This document shows positions 47,885 through 55,326 of a stretch of DNA of 64,000 bases, one piece after another. Where the stretch lies: the NCBI RefSeq assembly GCF_001514265.1, contig NZ_KQ948991.1, forward strand, positions 368,684-432,683, read 5' to 3'. Numbering within the stretch: the stretch's first letter is position 1; each line of letters opens with the position of its first letter. The stretch is from Streptomyces resistomycificus. GTDB taxonomy: Bacteria > Actinomycetota > Actinomycetes > Streptomycetales > Streptomycetaceae. Below the pieces are notes generated by a model, which worked only from the letters and a program-made list of their open reading frames with translations, made no database searches and was not told the DNA's origin. Both the position numbers and the translations under genes were made by a program.

Positions 47885-49501
47885 ATGGCGGCCACTGGAT
47901 CAGAGAAGCAGGGTGGCAAGGCGTACTACGTCTCCACCCCCATTTACTACGTCAACGACGCTCCTCACCTGGGCCACGCCTATACGACCGTCGCAGGCGA
48001 CGTGCTCACCCGCTGGCACCGTCAGCGCGGCGAGAAGGTGTGGTACCTCACCGGCACGGACGAGCACGGTCAGAAGATCATGCGCACCGCGGAGGCGAAC
48101 GACGTCAGCCCCCAGCAGTGGGCCGACAAGTTGGTCGACGAGGCCTGGCGCCCCCTCTGGGAGCACCTGGAGATCGCGAACGACGACTTCATCCGCACCA
48201 CGCAGAAGCGGCACACCGACCGCGTCCAGGAGTTCGTGCAGGACCTGTACGACAAGGACGAGATCTACAAGGGCGGCTACGAGGGCCCGTACTGCGTCGG
48301 CTGCGAGGAGTACAAGCTCCCCGGCGAGCTCCTCGACGGCGAGGGCGACTTCGCAGGTCAGAAGCTCTGCCCGATCCACAAGAAGCCCGTGGAGATCCTC
48401 AGCGAGGAGAACTACTTCTTCAAGCTGAGCGAGTACGGCGACAAGCTGCTCGCCCACTACGAGGCCAACCCCGGCTTCATCCAGCCCGAGTCCGCGCGCA
48501 ACGAGGTCGTGAACTTCGTACGCCAGGGCCTGCAGGACCTCTCCATCTCCCGCTCGACCTTCGACTGGGGCATCCCGATCCCCTGGGACCAGAAGCACGT
48601 GATCTACGTGTGGGTCGACGCGCTGCTGAACTACGCCACCGCGGTCGGCTACAACGAGAACCAGCAGAAGTTCGAGGAGACCTTCCCGGCCGACGTCCAC
48701 CTGGTCGGCAAGGACATCCTCCGCTTCCACGCGGTGATCTGGCCGGCGATGCTGATGGCGCAGGGGCTGCCCCTGCCCGGCAGGATCGCGGCCAACGGCT
48801 GGCTGATGGTCGGCGGCGAGAAGATGTCGAAGTCGAACCTGACCGGCATCAAGCCGCAGGACCTGACCTCGCACTTCGGCGTGGACGCGTACCGCTGGTA
48901 CTTCCTGCGCGCGATCGCCTTCGGCCAGGACGGCTCGTTCTCGTGGGAGGACTTCTCGGCCCGCTACACCAGCGAGCTCGCGAACGACTACGGCAACCTG
49001 GCGTCCCGCGTCGCGGCGATGGTCGGCAAGTACTTCGGCGGCACGCTGCCGGAGGCGACGGCGTCCGGCGAGGCGGAGAAGGCGATCCACGAGGGCCTCG
49101 CGAAGGCCGTCGCGGAGGCGGACCGCAAGATCGGCGAGGAGCTGGACTTCCAGGGCGGCATCCTCTCCGTCTTCGACTTCGTCAAGCAGGTCAACGGCTA
49201 CATCACGGAGCAGGAGCCCTGGAAGGTCGCCAAGGACGACTCGGCCGAGGGCCGGGCCCGCCTGGCCACCATCCTCTACACGGCCGCGGAGTCCCTCCGG
49301 GCCGTCGCCGTGCTCCTGAACCCGGTCATGCCGGACACCTCCCAGAAGCTGTGGGACTCGCTGGGCGCGGAGGCGACCCTCGGTGCCCTCGCGGACCAGA
49401 GGGTCCAGGACGCGGGCGAGTGGGGCGTGCTCCCGGTCGGTTCGACGGTCACCAAGGGCGCGGTGCTCTTCCCGCGCCTGGAGGAGAAGCCGGCCGCGTA
49501 G
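47885..49501 (+). CDS. metG: Methionyl-tRNA synthetase
   Basis: This 538-residue enzyme has the class I signatures HLGH at 28-31 and KMSKS at 313-317, the zinc-knuckle region (YCVGC and a later LCPIH), a WVDALLNY segment, and the helical anticodon-binding C-terminus. It charges tRNA-Met with methionine. It lacks the optional C-terminal dimerisation (Trbp111-like) domain. The start is fixed by the ATG after the leaderless promoter and by the conserved KAYYVSTPIYYVND beginning. In S. coelicolor the housekeeping metS has a comparable place, by recall. Motifs are complete and nothing suggests a second or resistant copy. Confidence 0.97.
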   Translation: MAATGSEKQGGKAYYVSTPIYYVNDAPHLGHAYTTVAGDVLTRWHRQRGEKVWYLTGTDEHGQKIMRTAEANDVSPQQWADKLVDEAWRPLWEHLEIANDDFIRTTQKRHTDRVQEFVQDLYDKDEIYKGGYEGPYCVGCEEYKLPGELLDGEGDFAGQKLCPIHKKPVEILSEENYFFKLSEYGDKLLAHYEANPGFIQPESARNEVVNFVRQGLQDLSISRSTFDWGIPIPWDQKHVIYVWVDALLNYATAVGYNENQQKFEETFPADVHLVGKDILRFHAVIWPAMLMAQGLPLPGRIAANGWLMVGGEKMSKSNLTGIKPQDLTSHFGVDAYRWYFLRAIAFGQDGSFSWEDFSARYTSELANDYGNLASRVAAMVGKYFGGTLPEATASGEAEKAIHEGLAKAVAEADRKIGEELDFQGGILSVFDFVKQVNGYITEQEPWKVAKDDSAEGRARLATILYTAAESLRAVAVLLNPVMPDTSQKLWDSLGAEATLGALADQRVQDAGEWGVLPVGSTVTKGAVLFPRLEEKPAA

Positions 49502-49549
49502 CCCGCTCCGCAGGCAACCCCTGACACCCGTGTGCGCGTCCCTGGGTAC

Positions 49550-49915
49550 ATGGCACTGTTCGGAAACGCGCACACCGTCAGCCCCGGCAAGGCCCAGCAG
49601 GAGTACGAGCGCCTGCTGGGCCACGGGGAGCAGGTCCACGCCGCCTACCTGCTCATCCGCGACACCATCCTGTTCACCGACCGCCGCCTGATCCTGGTCG
49701 ACAAGCAGGGGCTCACCGGCAAGAAGGTGGAGTACCACTCCGTCCCGTACCGCAGCATCACGCACTTCTCGGTCGAGACGGCCGGCCACTTCGACCTCGA
49801 CGCCGAGCTGAAGATCTGGATCTCCGGCACCCACGAGCCGATCCAGAAGACCTTCACCAAGGGCGTCGACATCTACGAGGTCCAGGCGATCCTCACCCAG
49901 TTCGTGGCCGGCTGA
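49550..49915 (+). CDS. Bacterial PH-domain protein
   Basis: This 121-residue cytoplasmic protein is a single bacterial pleckstrin-homology domain. The pattern of seven strands and a terminal helix is clear: VHAAYLLIRDTILFTDRRLILVDKQ, then VEYHSVPYRSITHFSVETAG, then LKIWISG and a closing amphipathic helix (VDIYEVQAILTQFVAG). Such proteins form oligomeric rings and may act in stress responses. The ATG at 49550 fits the family start. No Shine-Dalgarno sequence is visible, so this gene may also be leaderless or co-expressed with metG, whose stop is 48 bp upstream. Confidence 0.85.
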   Translation: MALFGNAHTVSPGKAQQEYERLLGHGEQVHAAYLLIRDTILFTDRRLILVDKQGLTGKKVEYHSVPYRSITHFSVETAGHFDLDAELKIWISGTHEPIQKTFTKGVDIYEVQAILTQFVAG

Positions 49916-49927
49916 CCACCACAGCGC

Positions 49928-49965
49928 GCCCGGGAAACCCGCCGATTCCCCCCGGTTTCCCGGGC
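49928..49965. terminator. Bidirectional terminator
   Basis: GCCCGGGAAACC at 49928-49939 pairs with 49954-49965 around a 14-nt loop. It lies between the convergent PH-domain and pectate lyase genes. Confidence 0.8.
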
Positions 49966-49978
49966 CCTCACGCCTCCG

Positions 49979-51322
49979 CTACTTCAGGACCCCCGCCCCC
50001 GTCGTCGTCGCCAGCGACGTCGGCAGGCTCTTCGCCGAGGACTCCAGGCCCGCCGTCAGCGTCGGGGTCCAGTTCACCGTCGTCTTCAGGTCCTTCGACG
50101 ACGCGGCGTTGTACGCGGCCACGAGGTCGGTCGTCGTGCCGTTGACGAGGTTGCCGGTGCCCGCGATCGAGCCGGTGCCGTCGCCGCTGAGGAGCTTCGC
50201 GACCTTCACGGTCGAGGGGACGTTCCAGTAGTTGTTCTGCGCGACGACCTGGGCCTTGGCGCGGGAGTTGATGCTGTACTGCGGCGCGTAGCCGTTGAGG
50301 GTCGTCACGTCGTAGTAGTTGTTGTAGATGTGGATCTGGCCGATGCGGGCCAGCGGGGCGCGCTGGACGATGCCCTTCCACACGTTGTGGTGGATGGAGA
50401 CGCGCAGCTTGCCCGTGCTGTCGGTGTCGCTGCTGCCGATCAGCATGGTCTTGTCGTGGTTGGTGAACTGGTTGCGGGAGACGGTCACCAGGTCGGAGCC
50501 CTTGGTGATGTCGAGAGAGCCGTCGTGGATCTGGTACTCGCGGCCGAAGTACTTCGGGTTGGCGCTGTCGAGGTGCGGCGCGTCGGTGAAGGTGTTGTGG
50601 TCCGCCCAGACGTGCGTCGCCCCGCGCAGGGTGACGGAGTCGTAGTTGGAGTTCCAGTTGCCGTCGTCGCCGTCGGTCGGGTCCCACTGCGGGAAGCAGT
50701 CCTCGGTGGCGGCGAAGGTGAGGTTGCGGACGACGACGTTGTCCACGTTCTGGATCTGGAGCATGCCGCCCGTGATGCCGGCCTTGGTGCCGGGGACGCC
50801 CACGAGGGTGGTGTTGGCCGGGACCCTGAAGACGATGTTCTTCGCCTGCTTGGTCTGCGCGGCGGCGCGGGCCGTCTCCTGGGTGCCGGAGGGCAGCTTC
50901 GACCTGCCGTACGTCGCCGGGTCGTACGCCTTGAGGTAGGCGGCGAGCGAGTAGCCCGTGCCCGACGCGTAGTCGGCGCAGGTCAGCTTCTTGCCCGCGT
51001 CGTCGGTGTTGGCGTCGATCGTGCCCTTGACCTTGATGATCCGCGGGGTGGTGTCGGAGGCGGAGCCCAGCGCCTTCACGAGCTGCGCCCGGGTGGAGAC
51101 GGTGAAGGTGTGCGCGGAGTCGGCCTTGGCGCCACCGGTCGTCCCGGTGCCGGAGGAGGCCCAGCCGTCCTTGGCGCCCAGCGTCTGGTGGTAGAGGTCG
51201 ACGGCATCGGCGTTCGCGTTCATCACGAAGACGCCGGCACCGGCTCCGGCGGCCAGGACGGCGGCGGAGACGACGAGGGTGCGCCGCGTGCGGAGGGACC
51301 GGCGGTGGGAGGCAGATGCCAC
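49979..51322 (-). CDS. Secreted pectate lyase, PL1 family
   Basis: This 447-residue exported enzyme has a basic, twin-arginine-containing N-terminus, a hydrophobic segment and an Ala-Asn-Ala-Asp-Ala cleavage region near residue 38. The parallel beta-helix contains the pectate lyase signatures VWADHNTFTDAP for calcium binding and VSIHHNVWKGIVQRAPLAR, in which the second Arg is the catalytic base of the family. PL1 lyases cleave polygalacturonate by beta-elimination. GTG 51322 is chosen because AAGGA lies 7 nt before it; a longer frame reaches 51361. Its upstream region has two pairs of direct repeats. Confidence 0.9.
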   Translation of the reverse strand: MASASHRRSLRTRRTLVVSAAVLAAGAGAGVFVMNANADAVDLYHQTLGAKDGWASSGTGTTGGAKADSAHTFTVSTRAQLVKALGSASDTTPRIIKVKGTIDANTDDAGKKLTCADYASGTGYSLAAYLKAYDPATYGRSKLPSGTQETARAAAQTKQAKNIVFRVPANTTLVGVPGTKAGITGGMLQIQNVDNVVVRNLTFAATEDCFPQWDPTDGDDGNWNSNYDSVTLRGATHVWADHNTFTDAPHLDSANPKYFGREYQIHDGSLDITKGSDLVTVSRNQFTNHDKTMLIGSSDTDSTGKLRVSIHHNVWKGIVQRAPLARIGQIHIYNNYYDVTTLNGYAPQYSINSRAKAQVVAQNNYWNVPSTVKVAKLLSGDGTGSIAGTGNLVNGTTTDLVAAYNAASSKDLKTTVNWTPTLTAGLESSAKSLPTSLATTTGAGVLK

Positions 51323-51343
51323 GGATGAGTCCTTACGTAACGT

Positions 51344-51454
51344 ACGTGGTTCGGGAAACACGTGGTTCGTGTGGAGCTCCGGTGAAGGGAGCTTCCGACT
51401 CGTCTGTGGTCGCCGGTTCCGGAAAGGTTGCCGGGGTGGTTGCCGGAAAGGTTG
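51344..51454. promoter_or_regulatory. Direct repeats upstream of the pectate lyase gene
   Basis: ACGTGGTTCG occurs at 51344-51353 and 51360-51369 (16-bp period). CCGGAAAGGTTG occurs at 51419-51430 and 51443-51454 (24-bp period). Both sets lie in the 168-bp gap between the pectate lyase start and the cupin stop and may be regulator sites for the pectate lyase promoter. Confidence 0.45.
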
Positions 51455-51490
51455 TCTCCTTCGTCCAACCTGACTGTGGGGCAGGGGATT

Positions 51491-51856
51491 TCAGCCCATG
51501 TTCGACTTGATGTGGTCGATGACCTCTTCGAACTCCCTGGCGGGCGAGAAGTCGACGTACTCGCAGTCCTCGAGGGCCTCGGGAGCGTGGCCGGGCGCCC
51601 AGTAGAAGGCCTCTCCCGCCTCGTAGACCTTGTCTCCCTCCTTGGTCCGCATCTTCAGCCGGCCCTTGAACATGTAGCCCCAGTGGGGGACCTGGCACAG
51701 GCCGTCGGGCTCGTCCTTGAGGGCCGGCTGCATGTCCGCCCCCTGGGGCAGCCGCACGAAGGCGACCTCCAGGTCTCCGCCGATGTCCTGCATCCGCAGT
51801 TCGACGCCGTCACCCTCGATCTCGACGGGTACGTCCTTCCGCATGACTGCCTTCAT
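51491..51856 (-). CDS. Cupin domain protein
   Basis: This 121-residue protein is a single small cupin barrel. The segment CQVPHWGYMFKGRLKMRTKEGDKVYEAGEAFYWAPGHAPEA covers the two cupin motifs, with one His in HWGY, a Gly/Lys turn and a second His in PGHAP as likely metal ligands. It lacks the usual complete H-x-H pair of motif 1. Function cannot be assigned; many such proteins are small-molecule binding or isomerising. GGAGG precedes the ATG. It may be read from its own promoter, being separated by 120 bp from the upstream carbohydrate-binding gene. Confidence 0.82.
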   Translation of the reverse strand: MKAVMRKDVPVEIEGDGVELRMQDIGGDLEVAFVRLPQGADMQPALKDEPDGLCQVPHWGYMFKGRLKMRTKEGDKVYEAGEAFYWAPGHAPEALEDCEYVDFSPAREFEEVIDHIKSNMG

Positions 51857-51976
51857 GGCTCCTCCATGGGCGTCGGCAGCGGGGTCTCGACAAGCTCCGC
51901 CTCTCCTTCCAGTCTGGCCCCGCCCGGCACGGCCCGCGACAGCCGTGCCGGTACCCGCCCGTACGGCTACCGGCCG

Positions 51977-53791
51977 CTACCGCCCGCCACCACCGCCCGG
52001 GCCGCCGCCCCCGAAGCCGCCCTCCGGGGCCTCGCCGGCCGTGACCGTGGCGATCTTCTTCGCCGAGCCGAGTGCTCCGGAGCCGGCCAGGCCGCCGGTG
52101 TCGGAGCCGGAGGTGCTGCCGCCGGAGTACACGGTGTACTCCTCGCCGTTCTCGACGCCCGCGCCCGAGTACACGACGTTCTGGATCGTCTTCGAGGTGA
52201 CGTACGACGCGACGACCTCGCCCTCCGGGTCGACGAGGTGCAGGGTCGTGCCGGCCTCGACGGACGAGTCGAGGGTGGCCGAGAGCCAGCCCTGCCCGGA
52301 CTCGGTGTCCGGGGCGACGACCATGCCGGCGCTGCCCGCGGCGAGGAGCGTGCCACCGTCGACGGTGAAGCTGCCGTTGACGTCGAGTGCGCCGTTGCCG
52401 CCCTGCTGGGGGCCGCCCACGACGACCGTGCCGCCGGTGATCTCGGCGGTGCCGTTGGAGTCGAAGCCGTCGCCCTCGGAGTCGAGGACGAGGGTCCCGC
52501 CGGTCACCTCGGCCGTGTAGTCGCCGGCGCTCTCGCCGCCGCCCCCGCCGGGACCCCCGCCGAAGCCGCCGCCCTGGTCGTCCGAGGTCGCCTCGCTGCC
52601 GGACGCGTTGACGCCGTCGTCGCGGGAGGTGACCTTCGTCGAACCGCCGCGGACGAGGATGTCCTTGCCTTCCAGCCCCTCGTTGGAGCCGGTGATCTCC
52701 AGCGTGCCCTTGCTGATGACCAGGTCGCCCTCGGCGTGCATTCCGTCGTCGCCGGCCGTGAGGGTGACGGCGGCGCCGTTGAGGTGGACGGCCGATTCAC
52801 CGTGCACGGCGTCGGCGGAGGAGTCGACGGTGACCGTGCCGCCCTCCAGGACGGCGATCACGCCCGCCTTCAGACCGTGCGCCGAGGAGTCGTCGGAGGC
52901 CTTGCTCGCGACGGTCACCCTGCCGCCGGTGACCACCAGGTCGGTGGCCGCGTCGACACCGTCGCCCGCGCTGGTCACCTTCACCGTGCCGCCCTCGACG
53001 GCGAGGTAACCGGCGTCCGCGTCCTCGGTGTTGTCGGCCTTGAGCCCGTCGCCGCCGGCGGTGACGGTGACCGTGCCGCCCTCCACCACGAGGTGGTCCT
53101 TGCCCCGGATACCATCGTCGGCGGCCTGCACGGTGACCGTGCCGGAGACGATCACCAGGCCGTCCTTGCTCGCGATGCCGTCGTTGCCGTTGCCGCGCAC
53201 CAGGAGCGAGCCGCCGCCCCCGACGGTCAGGTTCCCGGCACTGAAGAGGGCCGCGTCGGCGTCCTCGTCCTCGGCGTAGGAGTCGGTGTCGGAGAGGGTG
53301 TTCTCGCTGCCGTCGGCCAGGACGACGACCACCTCCTCCGCCTCGGTCGCCGCGATCGCCGCGCCGGTGGAGCTGGCGATGTCGACGCCGTCGAGGATCA
53401 ACGTGACCGTCCGGCCGGGCGCGTTGACGACGATCTGCCCGTCGGTGAGTTTCCCGCTGATCCGGTACGTCCCGCCCGAACCGATCGTGACCGTGCTCCC
53501 GTCGGCCTTCGCCCCCGCACCCTCCACGTCGGCCGAGTCACCGTCGAGCGTGACATCCACGGCGTCGGAGGCGTCCACGTCCACCGCGCCCGCCTTGGCC
53601 TCCTCGTTGTCCGCGAGGACGGCGGCGGCGTCCTGGGTGCCGTCGGCGGCGACCGAACTCGCCGTGGCGGAACCGGACTCGGCCTCACTGCCCAACTCGC
53701 CGTCCGCCGAGCACCCGACCAGGGCCGCGGCGCCGAGCACGGTGGAGGCGAGGGCGCCCGCGGCCCTCGTACGAAATGGTCTGCTGCTCAT
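51977..53791 (-). CDS. Carbohydrate-binding lipoprotein (Cthe_2159/DUF4353-type beta-helix)
   Basis: This 604-residue protein has a signal peptide with lipobox LVGC (Cys near 27). A linker leads to a long, repetitive parallel beta-helix: many strands of the type GGTVTVTAGGDGLKAD and GDGVDAATDLVVTGG with conserved Asp-Gly turns that could bind calcium. This is the Cthe_2159-like carbohydrate-binding fold. The C-terminus is Gly-rich (GGFGGGGPGGGGGR). Its ATG overlaps the stop of the VTC-domain gene (ATGA), so it is the last gene of a three-gene operon and should sit on the cell surface, perhaps binding a polysaccharide. Confidence 0.85.
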   Translation of the reverse strand: MSSRPFRTRAAGALASTVLGAAALVGCSADGELGSEAESGSATASSVAADGTQDAAAVLADNEEAKAGAVDVDASDAVDVTLDGDSADVEGAGAKADGSTVTIGSGGTYRISGKLTDGQIVVNAPGRTVTLILDGVDIASSTGAAIAATEAEEVVVVLADGSENTLSDTDSYAEDEDADAALFSAGNLTVGGGGSLLVRGNGNDGIASKDGLVIVSGTVTVQAADDGIRGKDHLVVEGGTVTVTAGGDGLKADNTEDADAGYLAVEGGTVKVTSAGDGVDAATDLVVTGGRVTVASKASDDSSAHGLKAGVIAVLEGGTVTVDSSADAVHGESAVHLNGAAVTLTAGDDGMHAEGDLVISKGTLEITGSNEGLEGKDILVRGGSTKVTSRDDGVNASGSEATSDDQGGGFGGGPGGGGGESAGDYTAEVTGGTLVLDSEGDGFDSNGTAEITGGTVVVGGPQQGGNGALDVNGSFTVDGGTLLAAGSAGMVVAPDTESGQGWLSATLDSSVEAGTTLHLVDPEGEVVASYVTSKTIQNVVYSGAGVENGEEYTVYSGGSTSGSDTGGLAGSGALGSAKKIATVTAGEAPEGGFGGGGPGGGGGR

Positions 53792-54579
53792 GCCGGACTC
53801 CCGTCGAAGGCGGTGGGAAAGTGGCGCCGCAGTACGGGCAGCCAGCGGTGGGATGGAAGGTCGGGGCGCAGGGCGGCCAGGCCGGTGCCGTACTTGGACA
53901 CGGGACACGGGCGGTGCTTCAGCGACCACAGCAGCCGGTCGGCACCGGATCCGGCCCGGCCGGCCTTGGTCTCGACGATCGCGCGCTCGGGGGTCCGCAG
54001 GGTGGCGGTGCCATCGGGGAGGGACCAGGTCAGCCCCGTGTCGACGGTGACGCGGCTCGCGGTGGCCGGGAGGAAGAGGGTCGTGCGCCGGTAGGAGGTG
54101 GTCAGCACCGGATCGAGGCGCAGGCCCGCGGTGTCGATGCGGGCCTCGCGGAGCACACCGTCGGCGTACGCCCGAGCGTCCTGGTCGAGGCGATGCGGAT
54201 CGCCGTCGTAGGGGACGCGGTGCTTGACCGTGGTGCCGCGCGGGCCGCGGGTCTTGACCTCGAGGAAGTGCCGGTCGGCGTCGAGATAGCTGCGCACCCG
54301 GAGCTTGAAGCGGCGTCGGCGCTGTCGTGCGGTGCGCAGGTAGCCGTCGAGCGCGGGGGTGTCGAAGTACACGGACCGGTACCCGAAGTCCCGTCGCCCG
54401 TCGATCTCCAGGACCCGCACGTCCTCGTCGAGGCCGCCGAGCACGAAGGGCAGGTCCACGACGGGCAGCATGTACTTGCGGTCCAGCCGGGTCAGCAGCT
54501 CGGCCCGGGCGACGAGCTCGACCAGCCCGATCGGCCGCAGCGCGCCGACCGCGGTCCCCGGACCGTCGAGGGCGGTCAC
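53788..54579 (-). CDS. VTC-domain (polyphosphate polymerase-type) protein
   Basis: This 263-residue protein matches the VTC/CYTH-like tunnel fold. An N-terminal ELLTRLDRKYMLPV segment with the conserved basic residues is followed by YFDT, RFKLRVRSYLD, FLEVKTRGP, alternating Arg/Lys strands and a final ETKAGRAGS segment. In yeast the domain makes polyphosphate; in bacteria it is often linked to CotH-like or DUF4956 genes of uncertain function. The GTG overlaps the DUF4956 stop by 4 bp (GTGA), and its own stop overlaps the next gene, so all three are coupled. Confidence 0.85.
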   Translation of the reverse strand: MTALDGPGTAVGALRPIGLVELVARAELLTRLDRKYMLPVVDLPFVLGGLDEDVRVLEIDGRRDFGYRSVYFDTPALDGYLRTARQRRRRFKLRVRSYLDADRHFLEVKTRGPRGTTVKHRVPYDGDPHRLDQDARAYADGVLREARIDTAGLRLDPVLTTSYRRTTLFLPATASRVTVDTGLTWSLPDGTATLRTPERAIVETKAGRAGSGADRLLWSLKHRPCPVSKYGTGLAALRPDLPSHRWLPVLRRHFPTAFDGSPA

Positions 54580-55202
54580 GCTCGCACACCCTGCTCGACG
54601 GGAACGTACGCGTCCGCGTCCGTGTCCTCGGGGACCCGCGGGCGGTCCCCGACGACGTACCGGACCTCCACCTGGGTCGTGTCGTTGACGAGGTCGACGC
54701 TCTTGACCGACAGGTTCACCACCCGCCCGCCCAGCAGCACTTCGAGGTGCGCGCGCAGGGCGTCCTCGTCGGTGTGCGCGGAGTCCAGGCGCAGGCTGCG
54801 TTGGCGGTGGCGGGGGAAGAGGCGCGGATGGTCACCGACGTACAGCACGGCGACGATCAGCACGGTCATCGACGCGGTCAGCCAGTTCGCGCGTTCGGGA
54901 AGCCCGGCGAGCAGGCCGATGGCGAGCGCGGAGAAGTAGTACGCGATCTCGTGCTGGGCGATCTCGTACGACCGCAGCCGGATGATCGACAGCACCCCGA
55001 ACAGCCCCATCCCCAGCCCGATCCCCACGGACGCGGAGCTGAGCGTCATCGCCACGGCGAGCACGCCCACGTTGACGCCGAGGAACGCGGTGACCAGGTC
55101 CCGGCGGTGATGGCGCGGGAAGTAGACCCCGAAGACGAGGACGCCGACCGCTACCAGGTCGGAGGCGACAAGTGCCAGTTGGTGAACTGCCGTTGAAGAC
55201 AT
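54576..55202 (-). CDS. DUF4956 membrane protein
   Basis: This 208-residue protein has four transmembrane helices in its N-terminal 120 residues, with the family block TAFLGVNVGVLAVAMTLSSASVGIGLGMGLFGVLSIIRLRSYEIAQHEIAYYFSALAIGL condensed there. A soluble C-terminal ferredoxin-like domain of about 80 residues follows. DUF4956 proteins usually pair with VTC-domain proteins, as here. No Shine-Dalgarno sequence is seen before the ATG. Two 11-bp units similar to PHO-box repeats lie at 55211-55232. It opens the three-gene operon and is divergent from the FG-GAP gene. Confidence 0.85.
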   Translation of the reverse strand: MSSTAVHQLALVASDLVAVGVLVFGVYFPRHHRRDLVTAFLGVNVGVLAVAMTLSSASVGIGLGMGLFGVLSIIRLRSYEIAQHEIAYYFSALAIGLLAGLPERANWLTASMTVLIVAVLYVGDHPRLFPRHRQRSLRLDSAHTDEDALRAHLEVLLGGRVVNLSVKSVDLVNDTTQVEVRYVVGDRPRVPEDTDADAYVPVEQGVRA

Positions 55203-55234
55203 GGGAAAACAGTCGGGGAACGTCCTGTGAACCG

Positions 55235-55275
55235 ACTTTGAGAACTCTTAAGCAACTTTGAGAAAGCTTGATAAT
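55235..55275. promoter_or_regulatory. Direct repeat ACTTTGAGAA and -10 region between divergent operons
   Basis: ACTTTGAGAA occurs at 55235-55244 and at 55255-55264, 20 bp apart. Just after the second copy lies TTGATAAT, an extended -10-like sequence (55268-55275) on the plus strand. The region 55203-55300 is markedly AT-richer than the window. No -35 matches the -10 at standard spacing, so activator dependence is likely. Confidence 0.5.
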
Positions 55276-55326
55276 ATCCGGCCACTTGTGCGAGGGCCGG
55301 GCCCTCGTGGGGGAGGGACAACTCAC

